64,000 nucleotides of DNA, from the NCBI RefSeq assembly GCF_019578655.1, contig NC_063258.1, forward strand, positions 15,938,802 to 16,002,801, read 5' to 3'. The notes under the pieces are model-generated. The model saw only the letters and a program-made list of their open reading frames with translations, searched no databases and was not told the DNA's origin. The translations under genes and the position numbers were made by a program. The stretch comes from Ricinus communis. Taxonomy: Eukaryota; Streptophyta; Magnoliopsida; Malpighiales; Euphorbiaceae. This document shows positions 23,524 through 34,941 of the stretch, one piece after another (positions within the stretch are counted from its first letter, which is position 1; every line of letters begins with the position of its first letter).

Positions 23524-24228
23524 TGATACGGATAGGCTAGCACAAGAAAAGCTTGAAGATGATGGGCTTGATGAGGAGCATGCAAGGAAAGCTAAGAATG
23601 CCAAATAAGGAGTAAGCTTCCAACAAGGCCCAATAACAAGGTCTAGAGCCAAGAAGTTGCAACAAGCCTTAAATGGTTATATACAAGATCGGGCTAGCAA
23701 GGAGAGTCCATTTGAAGGCACAGGATCCATAACTATTAAGGAACATCAAGATTAGGCTTTATTCAATCTATTGAAGGTTCAAGCCCATGAAGAACTAATT
23801 AAGGCCGAAATATGCTTGTAGGCCTTGATTTAGTTTTATTAAGTTTATTTATGGCAGAATAGTCTTTTTTCTATTAGTTCTATTCTAGGGTTAGTTTCAA
23901 GTCTATTTAATTTGAACCAAGTCGTATGTTACTTTAGGTGTTGATTATTAATGATATTTTTTATTGTTCTAGCAACCTTTGCTTGAATTCTTGTATTCTT
24001 CTTGAATGCATTTAACATTTATCAAAGGTCTGACCTATCTTTGTGGCGTGCTAGGATTAGGGTTTAAAGAACTTAGTTTTCTTTAGGTTCTAATTCTATT
24101 GCTCAACTTTATAATATGATCTAGAGTGATCCTACGATTTGATTCAATTTATTAGTGGGTCTAGGTTAGTGATATACAAATTCATAACTATTAAAGTTCG
24201 TATATTCTATTCTTAAAGGTTCTTAACA
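23524..24228 (+). repeat. gypsy-1b 5' LTR
   Basis: 705 bp, TGATACGGATAG...TTCTTAACA, matching the gypsy-1a LTRs. Contains the AAGAAGTTGCAACAAGCC region that codes the conserved polyprotein tail. Confidence 0.92.
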
Positions 24229-24230
24229 TT

Positions 24231-24242
24231 TAGTATTAGAGC
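24231..24242 (+). other. gypsy-1b primer-binding site (mutated)
   Basis: TAGTATTAGAGC, two G/C-to-A/T-type changes from the Met-tRNA match TGGTATCAGAGC. Confidence 0.8.
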
Positions 24243-24558
24243 TTTGGTTCTTGGAAATCAGATTGCATATCCTTGTCCTTTTAAGTTATTTAGTTCTTTC
24301 TTTAGGTTTTTGTGAAGGTATTTTGGCTTCTTGGAGATCTTGGAGTAGAGGTACGTTGTGTTCTTGATTTACATTATTATTCTTATTTTGTGTAATTTCA
24401 TATTCAGATCTAGTGAAGTTTAACCTTGTGAGAACATACTTATTAGTGTGAAACACGAGTGAAGATCCCCATTATTTGAGGGTATACACATGAGGGATTG
24501 TGAGGACTTTAATTTTTTTTATTGTTTTAATTGTTTTTTCTAACATTTTATTGCAGCC

Positions 24559-25640
24559 ATGTTAAGTGGTTCAAATGGTAGTAATGGTGGCAATGATAAT
24601 GAGGCTAGGATGCAACAACTTGGTATTTCTTTGCCACAAATGTATGAGAATGAGAGATTACAACGAAACATAACTACTTTGAATGAGAGGTTGGAAAGAT
24701 GTGAGTTAGATACAACGGAGATGACTAGATCTATGGAGGCTACCCAAAGAACACTTATAGATCAAATTGCAGCACTTGGAGGGAATAATGGTAATAGGCA
24801 TAATATTGGAGTGGATGTAAGGCAAGGTGATCATAGACAAGAACCTATTGGAAATGATAGATATTATGATCAACTTTATAAGGATCACAATAACCCTGCA
24901 TTCATAGGAGCTGGTAGAAGAGGATTTAGTGTAAATTATGGTGTGGGTATAGGAGCTAGGCAAAACCCTAACTTGGGTAGAGGTGGTAGCAATTATGGTG
25001 GTAATGGGTATGGTAATGATGATGTTGACTGAAACCTAGGTAGTATCAAACTTAGGATACCCAACTTTGCAAGTAAATCTAACCTTGAAGCCTATTTAGA
25101 CTGCGAAAAAAGGGTTCATTATATCTTTGATTGTCACAATTTTTCAGATGAGAAGCAGATGAGATTGGTGGTTAATCATTTTAGTGACTATGCTATTATG
25201 TGGTATGAGCAGATGGTATTGAATAGGATTGAGTTACAACATTGTATGGAGATTGATGAGATGGTGTACATTTCCATTAAAGTGGAAAAGCAACTCAAAC
25301 CTAGATGGCCAACAAAGAATGACTTCAAGGGTAGTTCTAGTTTCAAACCGAAATGGAATAGCACTTGGAAAGGAGGTAAACAAGATGATAATAAATATGT
25401 TTTGCAAGATAACAAAGCAGAAGGGAGTTCGGACACCAAAGTACAAACTAAACCCGAATTGAACAAAAGTAGAAATAGAGACATTAAGTGCTTCAAGTAC
25501 ATGGGAAATGGACACATTGCTTCCCAATGTCCAAATAAGCAGCTATGGTGGTTAGAGAGCATGGCGAGATTGAATCCAAAAGTGAGAATAGTGACAATAA
25601 GGAGGAAAAATTCCATAATTAGGAGATTGCGGTGATAATG
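24559..25640 (+). pseudogene. gypsy-1b gag
   Basis: ATG at 24559 opens 157 codons with NITTLNERLERCELD (coiled-coil-like) and VNYGVGIGARQNPNLGRGG (Gly/Asn-rich), ending in a TGA at 25030-25032. A second frame at 25159-25635 holds the core end (RIELQHCMEIDEMV) and the knuckle KCFKYMGNGHIASQCPN. The second Cys of that CCHC is Tyr (25498-25500). Compared with gypsy-1a, a stretch of the core between 25200 and 25230 appears deleted. Confidence 0.88.
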
Positions 25641-25739
25641 GTGTTGAAGAGCCAATTAGGGGTGATCTTTTGGTTGCTAGGCATACACTCAGTACGCAAA
25701 TGAAGGATGATGACGATATTCGGCAGCAAAGGACATATT

Positions 25740-26300
25740 TTCCACCAGGTGCCATGTATAAGGTAAGACTTGTATCCTTATCATTGATAGTGGAAGTTGT
25801 ACTAATGTTGTTAGTATTACAATGGTTGAAAAACTAGGATTGAACTTGATGCCTCATCCTAGACTATATAGATTGCTATGGCTTAACAATTCTGGTGAGA
25901 TTAAGGTGAATAAGTAGGTTATTGTACCCTTCATAACACAGATGAGGTGCTATGTGATGTAGTGTCAATGCATACAGGCCATATCTTGTTAGGTAGACCA
26001 TGAAAATTTGATAGAAAAGCTCATCATGATGGCTTTCTTAATATGTATAGTTTTGTGAAGGAAGGGGAAAAAGTTACATTGACACCTCTTTCTCCTAAGG
26101 AAGTGTACAATGACTAAAGTAAATTAGAGAAAGAAAGGGTTGACATTGAAAATGGCAAGCGTGTTATTAAACCACCCAAGAATGGTAAAGATAGTGGTAA
26201 TCAAGCAAGTGAGCAACCTAAATTGAAAATAGGTAGTTTTTTGGCTAAGGAAGGTGAGATTAGGCATGCATTGCATACGATAGGGTAGTGTTTTTGGTTA
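25740..26300 (+). pseudogene. gypsy-1b protease and linker
   Basis: IIDSGSCTNVVSITMVEKLGL begins at about 25780, so D-S-G is kept. LLWLNNSGEIKVNK is followed by a TAG at 25915-25917 where gypsy-1a has Gln. Further frame changes follow before TPLSPKEVYND near 26090. Confidence 0.85.
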
Positions 26301-26369
26301 CTTAGACAAATGTATACCTGAACACTGCTGACCTTGATCTTTCCTTCCCGAGTATGTTTGCTAATCTTT

Positions 26370-27010
26370 TGCAGGAGTTTGATGATGTTTTCCAGAAGAA
26401 ATGCCAATTGTTTTACCACTAGAAAGGGGCATAGAACATCAAATCGACTTCATGTCAGGGGCTGCCATACCAAATAGACCAGCTTATAGAAGCAATCCCG
26501 AGGAAACAAAGGAGCTTCAATGGTAAGTGGTTGAGCTAATGACAAAAGGGTATGTGCGTGAGAGCTTAAGTCCTTTTGCGATTCTAGTAATTTTGGTTCC
26601 AAAGAAGGATGGCACATGGAGAATGTGTTTAGACTGTCGTGCAATTAACATAATAACGGTAAAGTATCATCATCCTATCCCTAAGTTAGATGATATGTTT
26701 GATAAGCTACATGGTGCATGTCTTTTTACTATCAGATTCACATGAAAACTGGGGATGAATGGAAAATGGCTTTCAAGGCCAATTATGGTCTATATGACTG
26801 GTTAGTTATGCTGTTTAGGTTAACAAATGCACCTAGTACGTTCATGAAATTAATGAACCATGTATTGCGTGAATTTGTTTGTAAATCTGTAGTTGTGTAT
26901 TTTGATGACATCTTGATTTATTCTAAGAATCTTAATAATCATGTTTTTCATGTTAGATGTGTCTTAGAAGTTCTTAGGAAGGAGAAGCTATTTGGCAATC
27001 TTTAAATGTG
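26370..27010 (+). pseudogene. gypsy-1b reverse transcriptase, broken
   Basis: 26527-26745 has [19 protein letters not shown] and [20 protein letters not shown]. About 25-30 bp (the segment coding the DLQSGYY motif) are missing near 26727, causing a frameshift. 26718-27005 resumes with [32 protein letters not shown] and [15 protein letters not shown]. The deletion removes one catalytic Asp. Confidence 0.88.
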
Positions 27011-27052
27011 TATTTTTTGTTTAGATCGAGTCATTTTTCTTGGCTTTGTAGT

Positions 27053-27385
27053 CATTCCTTGCTCCTCTAAGGACGATGACTCCTGATGATACAAGGATTG
27101 GCATAAGGAAATATGGGAGCCCAATTGACAAGCTCTTCCGGTGGCATATGAGAGCACATAAAATTTAGGACTACGAGAGTTGTTGCCCTGTCAACTCCTT
27201 TCTCATTCTTGATTTGGCTTTAGTTTATTTATCTTTCTGTAATTTATTTATTCATATTTAACTTCTATTTTATTCTTCTTATGGAATGAGGGCTTTCGCA
27301 CTATAAAAACCACATGTAACTGAATACTTGAGGCTAATGAGCAAATTATTTCAGTTTTCTACCTTGCAGGAAATCAAGTTATGGT
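27053..27385 (-). repeat. ~1-kb repeat, short reverse block
   Basis: Starts CATTCCTTGCTCCTC directly against truncated gypsy-1b and ends AAGTTATGGTT. Confidence 0.82.
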
Positions 27386-27449
27386 TTTCATGTTAATGTG
27401 TTGGGGGTCCGCAATTCAAAAGGAGTTCTCAAGCTTATTCATATCGGTC
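27386..27449 (+). mobile_element. LTR-B scrap (64 bp) at an orientation switch
   Basis: CATGTTAATGTGTTGGGGGT and AGTTCTCAAGCTTATTCAT match the end of LTR-B near 22710-22768. The repeat is reverse before it and forward after it. Confidence 0.8.
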
Positions 27450-27762
27450 CCAAATCAACTTATTTCTTTGCAAGGTAGGAAACTAAAATATTCAATTGCA
27501 TGCGATTTTCATAGTGCAAAAACCCTTATTCAGAAGAAGAAATTAGAAGCTAAATATGAATAAATAAGTAAAAGAAGATGAATAAACTAAAGTTAAATCA
27601 AGAATCAAAGAGGAGTTGACTGGCCAACAACTCTCGTAGTCTCAAGTTTTATGAGCCAACTTAACAAAAACAAGAGAAAATTCTTGTGGGCCTACCTAAT
27701 AACACTCCGTTGCAAATTACATCATTATATGCATCCCAAACATCCAAATGTTTGCATTCTCA
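27450..27762 (+). repeat. ~1-kb repeat, forward block
   Basis: Paralogous to 52300-52590 (shared AGTCTCAAGTTTTATGAGCC and TTACATCATTA). Interrupted by plastid DNA. Confidence 0.83.
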
Positions 27763-28042
27763 TCATTCTTGCGAACGTACTCCCTAGGCGTGAAACTTAA
27801 CGCGTTAGCTACAGCACTGCACGGGTCGATACGCACAGCGCCCAGTATCCATCATTTACGGCTAGGACTACTGGGGTATCTAATCCTATTCGCTCCCCTA
27901 GCTTTCATCTATCAGTGTCAGTGTCGGCCCAGCAGAGTGCTTTCGGCATTGGTGTTCTTTCCGATCTCTACGCATTTCACCGCTCCATTGGAATATCCCT
28001 CTGCCCATACCATACTCCAGCTTGGCAGTTTCCACCGCCTGT
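27763..28042 (-). pseudogene. Plastid 16S rDNA fragment (nuclear plastid DNA)
   Basis: The minus strand carries an internal ~280-bp part of plastid 16S rRNA: TGGAAACTGCCAAGCTGG, then GGATTAGATACCCCAGTAGTCC (the universal ~790 region, E. coli numbering), then GTGCAGTGCTGTAGCTAACG, ending at GCAAGAATGA. This is roughly E. coli 640-905. Many differences from usual plastid sequence are C-to-T/G-to-A at CG sites, as expected for methylated nuclear DNA. It is not a functional rRNA gene. Antisense reading frames here (27748-28050) are shadows. Confidence 0.95.
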
Positions 28043-28360
28043 GCATCTAGATTAATTGAAACTAACATGATTTCTCCATTGCACGCTTGGATTTGCATCT
28101 CGTCCTTCTTGATCATCATGTCACACTCTAATGCGACTATTGAAGCTTGTCTCCCATGATTCCTTAACGAAAACAAGGCTAATTTCGCGTGGGCATACCT
28201 AATAAGACTCTGGCCCAATTTACTTCATTATATGCCTCTTAAACATCAAAACGTGTGCATTCCTGCTTGTATTAATGAAAAGCATCATGATTTCTCCCTT
28301 ACAAGTGTGGATTTGCATCATCAAGTCATGCCTCAATACCACCGGTCAAGCTTGTCCCAT
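28043..28360 (+). repeat. ~1-kb repeat, forward block
   Basis: Continuation after the plastid insert, paralogous to 52600-52950. It ends at an inversion junction near 28360. Confidence 0.8.
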
Positions 28361-28947
28361 GCTAATTTTTCCTTATTTTTGTTAAGTTGGCTCATGAAAT
28401 TTGGAATCATGAAAGTTGTTGCCTAGTCAACTACTCTCTGGTTCTTGATTTGATTTTAGTTTATCCATATTTCTTTATTTATTTATTCAAATTTATCTTC
28501 TAGTTTCTTTTTCTTATGGAATGAAGGCTTTAAAATATAAAAACTACATGCTACTTGAGGCAAGTTAGCATATTATTTCAGTGCAATAGCTTGTGGGAAA
28601 TCAAGTTATCGGTTCTTTTAAGAACTTTTTGTACTTGTCAACACTCGCGCTAATAAAAATAGACTTTCCGCTCACGTCCTTTCATTTTTTTGCGTTTTTT
28701 ATCTGCCCTTGTGTTTAAATGAATTTGATTTGATCCTTACGCTTAGTTGTATAGAAGAGAACAAAGCACCTGTGATTTCTTTCCTTATTGGATCCAATAT
28801 CTTACCTATTTTCTCATTTTGTTCATTTCTTTTATGCATCTTTCTAATCTTTGTCTAATATAATGGTTTTATTTTATTTAGGGAGCATAAGTACGAGTGT
28901 TGAGTGAAAGCGCATGGAAGCGGCAATCATAGGCACCGATCCAATGC
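28361..28947 (-). repeat. ~1-kb repeat, reverse block (right edge of segment A)
   Basis: Shares GGGAGCATAAGTACGAG and TTCAAAATATAAAAAC-type variants with 53040-53610. Confidence 0.82.
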
Positions 28948-29445
28948 CTAGTATGGATTTTCAAGTTCATTGATTGATTAATGATTAATATATTTTATGG
29001 ATTTATACCCTATTCTTAGTTCTTGTTTAGAGCTGATGTATTACACATGTTTGCTTACATATTATTGTGCATTTTCTTAGCATTTATTGTGTTGCTATTC
29101 CAAGATCACCTGTGTTTTATGTCCCTTTGTATTCTAGGAGATTTTATAGGTCTATCATCAGTACTCGAGCAATTTTAAATAAAATCCAGGCGAAACCAGA
29201 CCTAATCAGAGGCGTTTGACCTTGGGTTGACTTTTGAAAAGTCAACACGGCCCATGTTTGAGCCCGTGCAAAAATTCCAAGCTGTGTAACTTAAGCACTT
29301 TGAAGTAACACGGTTTCCGAGGGTAACACGCCCTAGAGCACGACCCATGTTCGCTAACATGGGCAAGAACACACCCTTGAGACATTCGAGAACATGGCCC
29401 GTGTTGGTAACACGGGCCAGAACACGCCCTTGCTCGATTCAGTTC
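28948..29445 (+). mobile_element. Athila-like LTR fragment
   Basis: CACCTGTGTTTTATGTCC matches the reverse complement of the solo LTR at 37664-39078. A GC-rich tract of ACACGGCCC/CCCGTGTT motifs at 29240-29430 is typical of the Athila-like LTRs in this window. Both ends are truncated and no target duplication is seen. Confidence 0.7.
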
Positions 29446-29622
29446 ATTCTTTCAAGAAACTTGTGGACTTATCAACACTTGGACTAGTGAGCATAGATTT
29501 ATCCCTCACGTCCTTCCTTTCACTTGTGTTCTTTATCTATGCTTGTGTTTAAATCAATTTGATTTGATCCTTACACTTAGCCGTATGGAAGAGAATAAAG
29601 AACTTGTGATTTCTTTCCTTAT
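29446..29622 (-). repeat. ~1-kb repeat, short reverse block
   Basis: From TTCTTTCAAGAAACTTG to ATTTCTTTCCTTAT, then it breaks into unrelated sequence. Confidence 0.8.
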
Positions 29623-30696
29623 GGACAACCTGTATTTCCTTCTCGAGCTTCACCGATGCCTTGAGATCCTAAAATATGACATATATTTGGTCAAAAATAT
29701 ACCTACAATAAGTGTTTACGCTTGGTATGCAATTAGTATATTTTCAGGATATGCTCTTTATATGTGTAAGCTTAACATTTATGCACAATTCTTTCCTATT
29801 GGACAGCTTGACCTTGCTAGACCTGAGAGTCAATAACTTTCACTACAGAATTCTAAATTAGTTGATTCCTTTTTTCTATAAAACTAGACACATAGGGCTC
29901 TAACATATACAAATTTTATCATAATATAAGGTCTAAAAAATTAATGGTGAATTTTTGAATCCAAACTTATGCTCTGCAAAAAAATAATTTGAGCAAGTCT
30001 CATTCGGTTTAGAATTTCTCAAGTTACACAAGTCCAATTGAGAAATCCTATTCCAGAAACTTCATTAACATATAAAGGAACAACTTTCATGTTTTAAACT
30101 TCATCTAGTTTGGCCTCTAAAGTCCGCATACTATTTGGGAAACACTGGACTGCCTACAGACAGAGCAAACAGAATCAACCTCACTCCAAGGGCGATTTCC
30201 CATTACACACATATTATTTTATTAAATTGCATCATATGGTTTTAGATAACATAAAAAGGAAGAAAACTCATGTTTAACAATTTGTCTAATTCAGCCCCTA
30301 AGGGTCTCATATTTTATTAAACAAAGGAAAACACCATGCAGTAGATAAAATTTAACCAGTCCCAATCAAAGAAGAATTTCTCATATAATTGTTGTGAAAT
30401 AGAATTTAGGGACTATGAAATCACTTCACACCATATAATCATATAATTTGAATTATAATATAGAATAAAAATAAGTAACTTACCCAAATCATTAGTTGAA
30501 ATCAACAAAATTTAGGTTTAGGAGTTTGAGAGAAAAAGGGAAAGGAATTAGATATAGATTTTTTTGTTTTTTTTATACAGGAGTTATAGCTTAATAACGA
30601 GATACACTAGAGTTTTCTAGTGTTTCTTTTTTCACAAGATAAGGACACTCCCATACACATCCACTACCTCCATACACATCCACTATCTTATATTTA

Positions 30697-30748
<52 letters not shown>

Positions 30749-30918
30749 CATCATTCTTTTTGTTATATTTTAATCAATTTTCAAATAAAAGTCCAAATCA
30801 ATCTATATAAATGAGTCAACTAGATTCAATTCCTTATATATTTATCTATTGACTCAACTTTTAATTTTATAATACCTCAAATACATCCTATATTACACAT
30901 ACTAAAATATGTCATTGC
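29623..30918. other. Unclassified AT-rich sequence, possibly a decayed LTR
   Basis: About 1.3 kb without coding signal. Phrases such as AACACTGGACTGCCTACAG and the general layout recall the solo LTR at 31920-34230. A diverged chromovirus-type LTR is possible but not shown. It continues at 31793-31919 beyond the Cassandra element. Confidence 0.35.
30699..30748 (+). repeat. (ATT)n microsatellite
   Basis: About 16 uninterrupted ATT units ending ATCATC. The antisense or sense reading as poly-Tyr has no meaning. Confidence 0.95.
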
Positions 30919-30923
30919 AATGC

Positions 30924-31317
30924 TATGACAGCCTGGCCGGGAGAAGTGGTCCAACAAGGGTCGGAAGTGGACGTCGGGGCAAAGATAAGATGCCCGGACA
31001 AGGAGCGGCTTTTGGCAGGATTCTAGGATGGCAGCATTCTAAGGTACAAGTACATGAATTACTTGAATTGCACATCAAAATGGAGCGGGGAATGATCTAT
31101 AACATATATGTAAAAATTTGGAACTAATCACATGAGCCGCCTTTTGGTTGTTTTGCTGTAGAGTTATAGGAACTCCAAAGTTAAACGTGGTTCAGAGAAA
31201 TTCCAGGATGGGGGACCTCTTTGGAAGTTCTCGAACCCGCTAAAAAGGCAAAATCATGAGGCTAGTAGGGGACCAAAGTGGACAATATCTCATGTGATTT
31301 GGTTCTGGGTCGTTTCA
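30924..31317 (+). repeat. Cassandra 5' LTR
   Basis: 394 bp, homologous to 31389-31787. The 5S-like part is 31171-31235 and has lost 4 bases in the box-A region compared with the other LTR. Confidence 0.9.
31171..31235 (+). promoter_or_regulatory. 5S-rRNA-like RNA polymerase III internal promoter region (LTR 1)
   Basis: AACTCCAAAGTTAAACGTG resembles 5S box A, CCAGGATGGG the intermediate element, and GACCTCTTTGGAAGTTCT box C. Function is inferred from the family. Confidence 0.8.
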
Positions 31318-31319
31318 AA

Positions 31320-31331
31320 TGGTATCAGAGC
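31320..31331 (+). other. Cassandra primer-binding site
   Basis: TGGTATCAGAGC, perfect match to the initiator Met-tRNA 3' end. Confidence 0.95.
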
Positions 31332-31388
31332 AGGACCCCTCTAGTAGATGTGTGGTTTGAGGATGAACCGGGCGGAAGCTGGTGGGTA

Positions 31389-31787
31389 TGTGACAGCCTG
31401 GCCTGGAGAAGCGGACCGACGAGGGCCGAAAGTAGACGCTAGGGTAAAGATAAGATGCCCGGACAAGGAGCGACTTCTGGCAGGCTTCTAGGATAGCAAC
31501 ACTTTAAGGTACGGGGGTATATGAATGAATCGAATTGCACATTGAAATGGGACGGGGAGTGATAGATACCATATATGTAAAGAGTTGGAACTAATCACAT
31601 AAGACACATTTGGTTGCTTCGCTGTAGAGTTGTAGGAACTCTAAAGTTAAACGTGCTTGGTTCAGAGAAATTCCAGGATGGGGGACCTATTGGGAAGTTC
31701 TAGAACCCACCAAAGGGACAAAACTGTGAGGCCAGTGGAGAGCCAAAGCGGAAAGTATCTCATGTGATCTGGTTCCGGGACGTTACA
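31389..31787 (+). repeat. Cassandra 3' LTR
   Basis: 399 bp, starts TGTGACAGCC, ends TTACA. Confidence 0.9.
31637..31703 (+). promoter_or_regulatory. 5S-rRNA-like RNA polymerase III internal promoter region (LTR 2)
   Basis: AACTCTAAAGTTAAACGTGC, CCAGGATGGG and GACCTATTGGGAAGTTCT follow 5S rRNA order. This copy keeps GTGCTTGG, missing from LTR 1. Confidence 0.82.
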
Positions 31788-31792
31788 AATGC

Positions 31793-31919
31793 ACTTTGAC
31801 AAATACAAAATAAATGAAAGATGTGGAATCCATATAATCAAATGGAATGATTTGAGATGCATATGCTTAAGTGTATTTTATGAAATACATGCAAATTTAA
31901 ATAAAGTGCTTGTGGTTAT
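31793..31919. other. AT-rich sequence between two insertions
   Basis: Continuation of the host sequence of the Cassandra element. Nothing recognisable apart from the GTTAT target site at its end. Confidence 0.5.
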
Positions 31920-34230
31920 TGTAACACCCCCATCACATGCTAACCAATAAACATTAGCCAGGAAGCATACAAGCGTCGTAGAATATATACTACAGGTAGA
32001 TAGGTCAATATGTAGGTTGTTAAGAATCCAGACACAAGGTTATTAACATATAAACATATGATTATACTTAAACATCATTTAACAAGTATTACAAACATCT
32101 TCTTATGCCTTATAAGGCATACTTCCATATATATCACATAACTGCATACAAAAATGCATCAGGAGGAGACTTCACAAAACTGGCCCAACTTGGATGTAAT
32201 CGCTAAAAGCTAGACTTCACATACAACCAACGGATGCACTACTATTTACAAACCTGAAAAGAAAATTTTTGGAGAGGGGTGAGCCTCTAGCTCAGTAAAT
32301 AAATAATCAACATAATCTATATCACATACACTTAATACAATTTCCACCTAATCACATAACTTTCCATGATATTCATAGTTTAGGTATAAAGTCATACCAT
32401 TCTACTCAATTCATTACAACCATCATAGAAGAAATACAATTCAACAATTATGGTTAGTTCTCACGGCTTGTGGATCCCCTTTAATGTGCTGCTCCGCCTC
32501 ATCCTCACATATCACACACGTAAGCTCGCCCTCATCACACATTATACACTTCTATAGCCTCTCTAGGCTTTAGCCTCCCAAGGCTTTATATATATATTTT
32601 TTTTTCACAGGGGAATCCACCATTCACATGCACATATGCACTTAACATCACAATTCAATCATTTCACTTATATCATATTTCCAGCAATAACAATTGTTCC
32701 ACTCAACACCAATCATTTCCATCTCGTACCATTCAAACATAAACAATATTAAGCAAACGCAACCATTTGCGGAACATTTGATTAAATATATGAACATAGC
32801 AAATATTAACTATTTACTTACTCAAAATATACTTATTCCTTTAGCATATAAGAACCTCCTTTCTCCACAACTTCCTTTCCAGGCCTTTGAGTACCTGTCA
32901 ACACATTCATCAATTCACATTTCATGCATATTACAAATATTCATGTAAATGCGAGTTCTAATGCATTACAAGATCATCCCCTCTCTAATTCATAGGTCTA
33001 ACTCTTCCTCTAAGACTCTCAATTACTGTTTTAATATCCTATAAACATTTCCCATCTAGTTAAATACCAATTTAACTCAAACTAACATCAATAAATTGCA
33101 TAAAACTAATCTCCAACATTTCTGTTTTCTAGAAAGAATTTAGTACCAAGGTATATTTATTGCTGGGAAAAATTGGCTTAATACAAAAATCTCATATTAA
33201 ATAGACATATCCATTTATGCGTCTAGTTTCATCTCTAAGAAGAATTACTCAATTCTGACTTCTATAGATTTAATTATTTTCAAATTACTGAGCAAGGGTC
33301 ATACAGCTAGTTGTACCCGAGCAGCAATCTGTTTGCTCAATTTAAGCATCCAAACCGGCAAAAATAGCAAAATCACAAAACTACAAAGTTATAGACGACT
33401 CTTTAAAATTTCCATAGACACCAATTAAGCTTAATTTGGACTTATATAACCCATGTTATGCCTAAAATACAGAATATCAAGGTTGCTGGAATTTTGACAG
33501 TTTTCTATCTTAACATACTTAAACTTAAATCAAGCTTAATCTTTATGCAATCATTCAATACTCTACTAATTCATGATAATCAGACCTTTAATTAATCAAT
33601 GAGAGCATCAAATGAAGTTTTTCCAATTTGTAATCAAGAACCCTAATGACAAATTAATAACACTCAAGTAACAACTTACCAATTTCAGCTTTTGGGTTGC
33701 TAATATGCTTAAATCCTTTAGCTTTAGCTTGGCTCCTTCAATAGTTGGCAAAATCCTATCTTAATCTTAAGTTTTTCTAGGTATTCCACTCCTCTCTCTT
33801 ATTCCAAATTTTGTGTTTTTGGCCATGAACGAATTTTAGAGAAATGAAGAGGTAAAATGAGCTTGCTCATGGTTCCAATTTCCAATATTCCTCTCTTAAT
33901 GCCACCACCTACTAAACTATTTTTATCACCCTAAATTAATTCTTACTAACCATATATAGGTACTAACTTTTAATTGTATCTTTTAAGTCCAATCTATTTA
34001 CCCAACCTTCAACTATTGGTTCAATTAAGTCTTAAGGCTTAATACACATAACCCAAGTACTTAATCAACTTATCTAAATTAATAATCTAATATCATGCTT
34101 CTTATTCTCTACTTATAATTAATATATATATGTTCTCATAAAATAAAAATATCATTGATATACCATCATATGCCCAATGATTAAATGTAAATGCACATAA
34201 TATAGATGATGAGAAAATGCAGGCGTTACA
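31920..34230. mobile_element. 2.3-kb solo LTR, chromovirus (Tekay/Del-like) type
   Basis: Starts TGTAACACCCC and ends GGCGTTACA, the ends usual for large plant gypsy LTRs of this kind. Flanked by GTTAT (31915-31919) and GTTAA (34231-34235), a target duplication with one change. GAGCCTCTAGCTCAGTAAAT at about 32281-32300 recalls Tekay/Del LTRs. No coding region. Family assignment rests on memory of these ends. Confidence 0.7.
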
Positions 34231-34246
34231 GTTAAGCTCAAGGATA

Positions 34247-34941
34247 TTACACTTTCGCACTATAAAAATCGCATGCAAACGAATATTTGAGGCTAGAGAG
34301 CCTATTATTTCAATTTTCTACCTTGTAAGAAATCAAGTTATGAGCTGTTTAAAGAACTTTATAGACATATCAAGCTTCGCGTTAGAGAATATAGACTTAT
34401 CGCTCATACCCTTCCGTTCTTTTATGTTCTTTTTCTACCCTTATTTGATCCTTACCCTTAGTTGTTTGAAAGAAAACAAAGAACTTGTGATTTGTTTCCT
34501 TATAGGATCCAAATCCTACCTATGTTCTCATTTTGTTTGTTTATTTTGTGTGTCTCTTTCTAATCTTTGTCTAATATGATGGTTTAGTTTTATTTGGTGA
34601 GCATGAACACAAGGGTTGAGTGAAAGCGCATGGAAGCGGCAATCATAAGAACCGATATAATGCTTGTACAAATGCAAAAAAGGATAATTAGTTGATCAAG
34701 TATTGTTATCATCCCCTAATGATCACAGACGAATCTTTTGGAGGAAAGAAGAAAATACGAGAATTGAAGCACGCCCAAATATTATGATTCAAGATTTGCA
34801 CCATTATTCTAGGCTAGATGACTCTTGATCATACAAGCATTGGCATAAGGAATCATTTGGAACGCAATTGATAAGCTTCACTGGTGGCTTTTGAGTTTAG
34901 CTTGATGATCAAGCAAGACGAGACGTAAATCCGCACAAATA
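34247..34941 (-). repeat. ~1-kb repeat, reverse block
   Basis: From CACTATAAAAATCGCATG through the GAGCATGAACACAAGG landmark to GAGACGTAAATCC. Confidence 0.83.

Larger units (their letters stand above)
23524..27052 (+). mobile_element. gypsy-1b: 3'-truncated Ty3/gypsy element
   Basis: Same family as gypsy-1a but on the plus strand: 5' LTR 23524-24228, primer site, gag from ATG 24559, protease, and reverse transcriptase up to about 27052. There it stops abruptly against a reverse repeat block. RNase H, integrase and the 3' LTR are absent, and no target duplication can be shown at the right side. It is absent at the matching place in segment B. Confidence 0.9.
30924..31787 (+). mobile_element. 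Cassandra-type miniature LTR retrotransposon (TRIM)
   Basis: Two ~395-bp LTRs flank only ~70 bp. Each LTR contains a 5S-rRNA-like segment, the hallmark of Cassandra elements. The target duplication AATGC is at 30919-30923 and 31788-31792. The primer site TGGTATCAGAGC at 31320-31331 matches initiator Met-tRNA exactly, and a purine-rich tract precedes the second LTR. The first LTR starts TATGACAGCC where the second has TGTGACAGCC, so its terminal G has mutated. The element codes for nothing and would need enzymes supplied by others. Confidence 0.93.

Noticed and set aside
27748..28050. 100-codon open frame
   Set aside because: It is the antisense of plastid 16S rDNA; openness reflects rRNA composition, not coding.
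30620..30814. Open frame with a poly-Tyr run
   Set aside because: Translation of the (ATT)n microsatellite.
30909..31127. Open frame of 72 codons
   Set aside because: Lies in the Cassandra LTR, a noncoding element.
31171..31235. A genuine 5S rRNA gene
   Set aside because: Only the internal promoter part is similar, it occurs in both LTRs of a TRIM, and the ends of 5S rRNA are absent.
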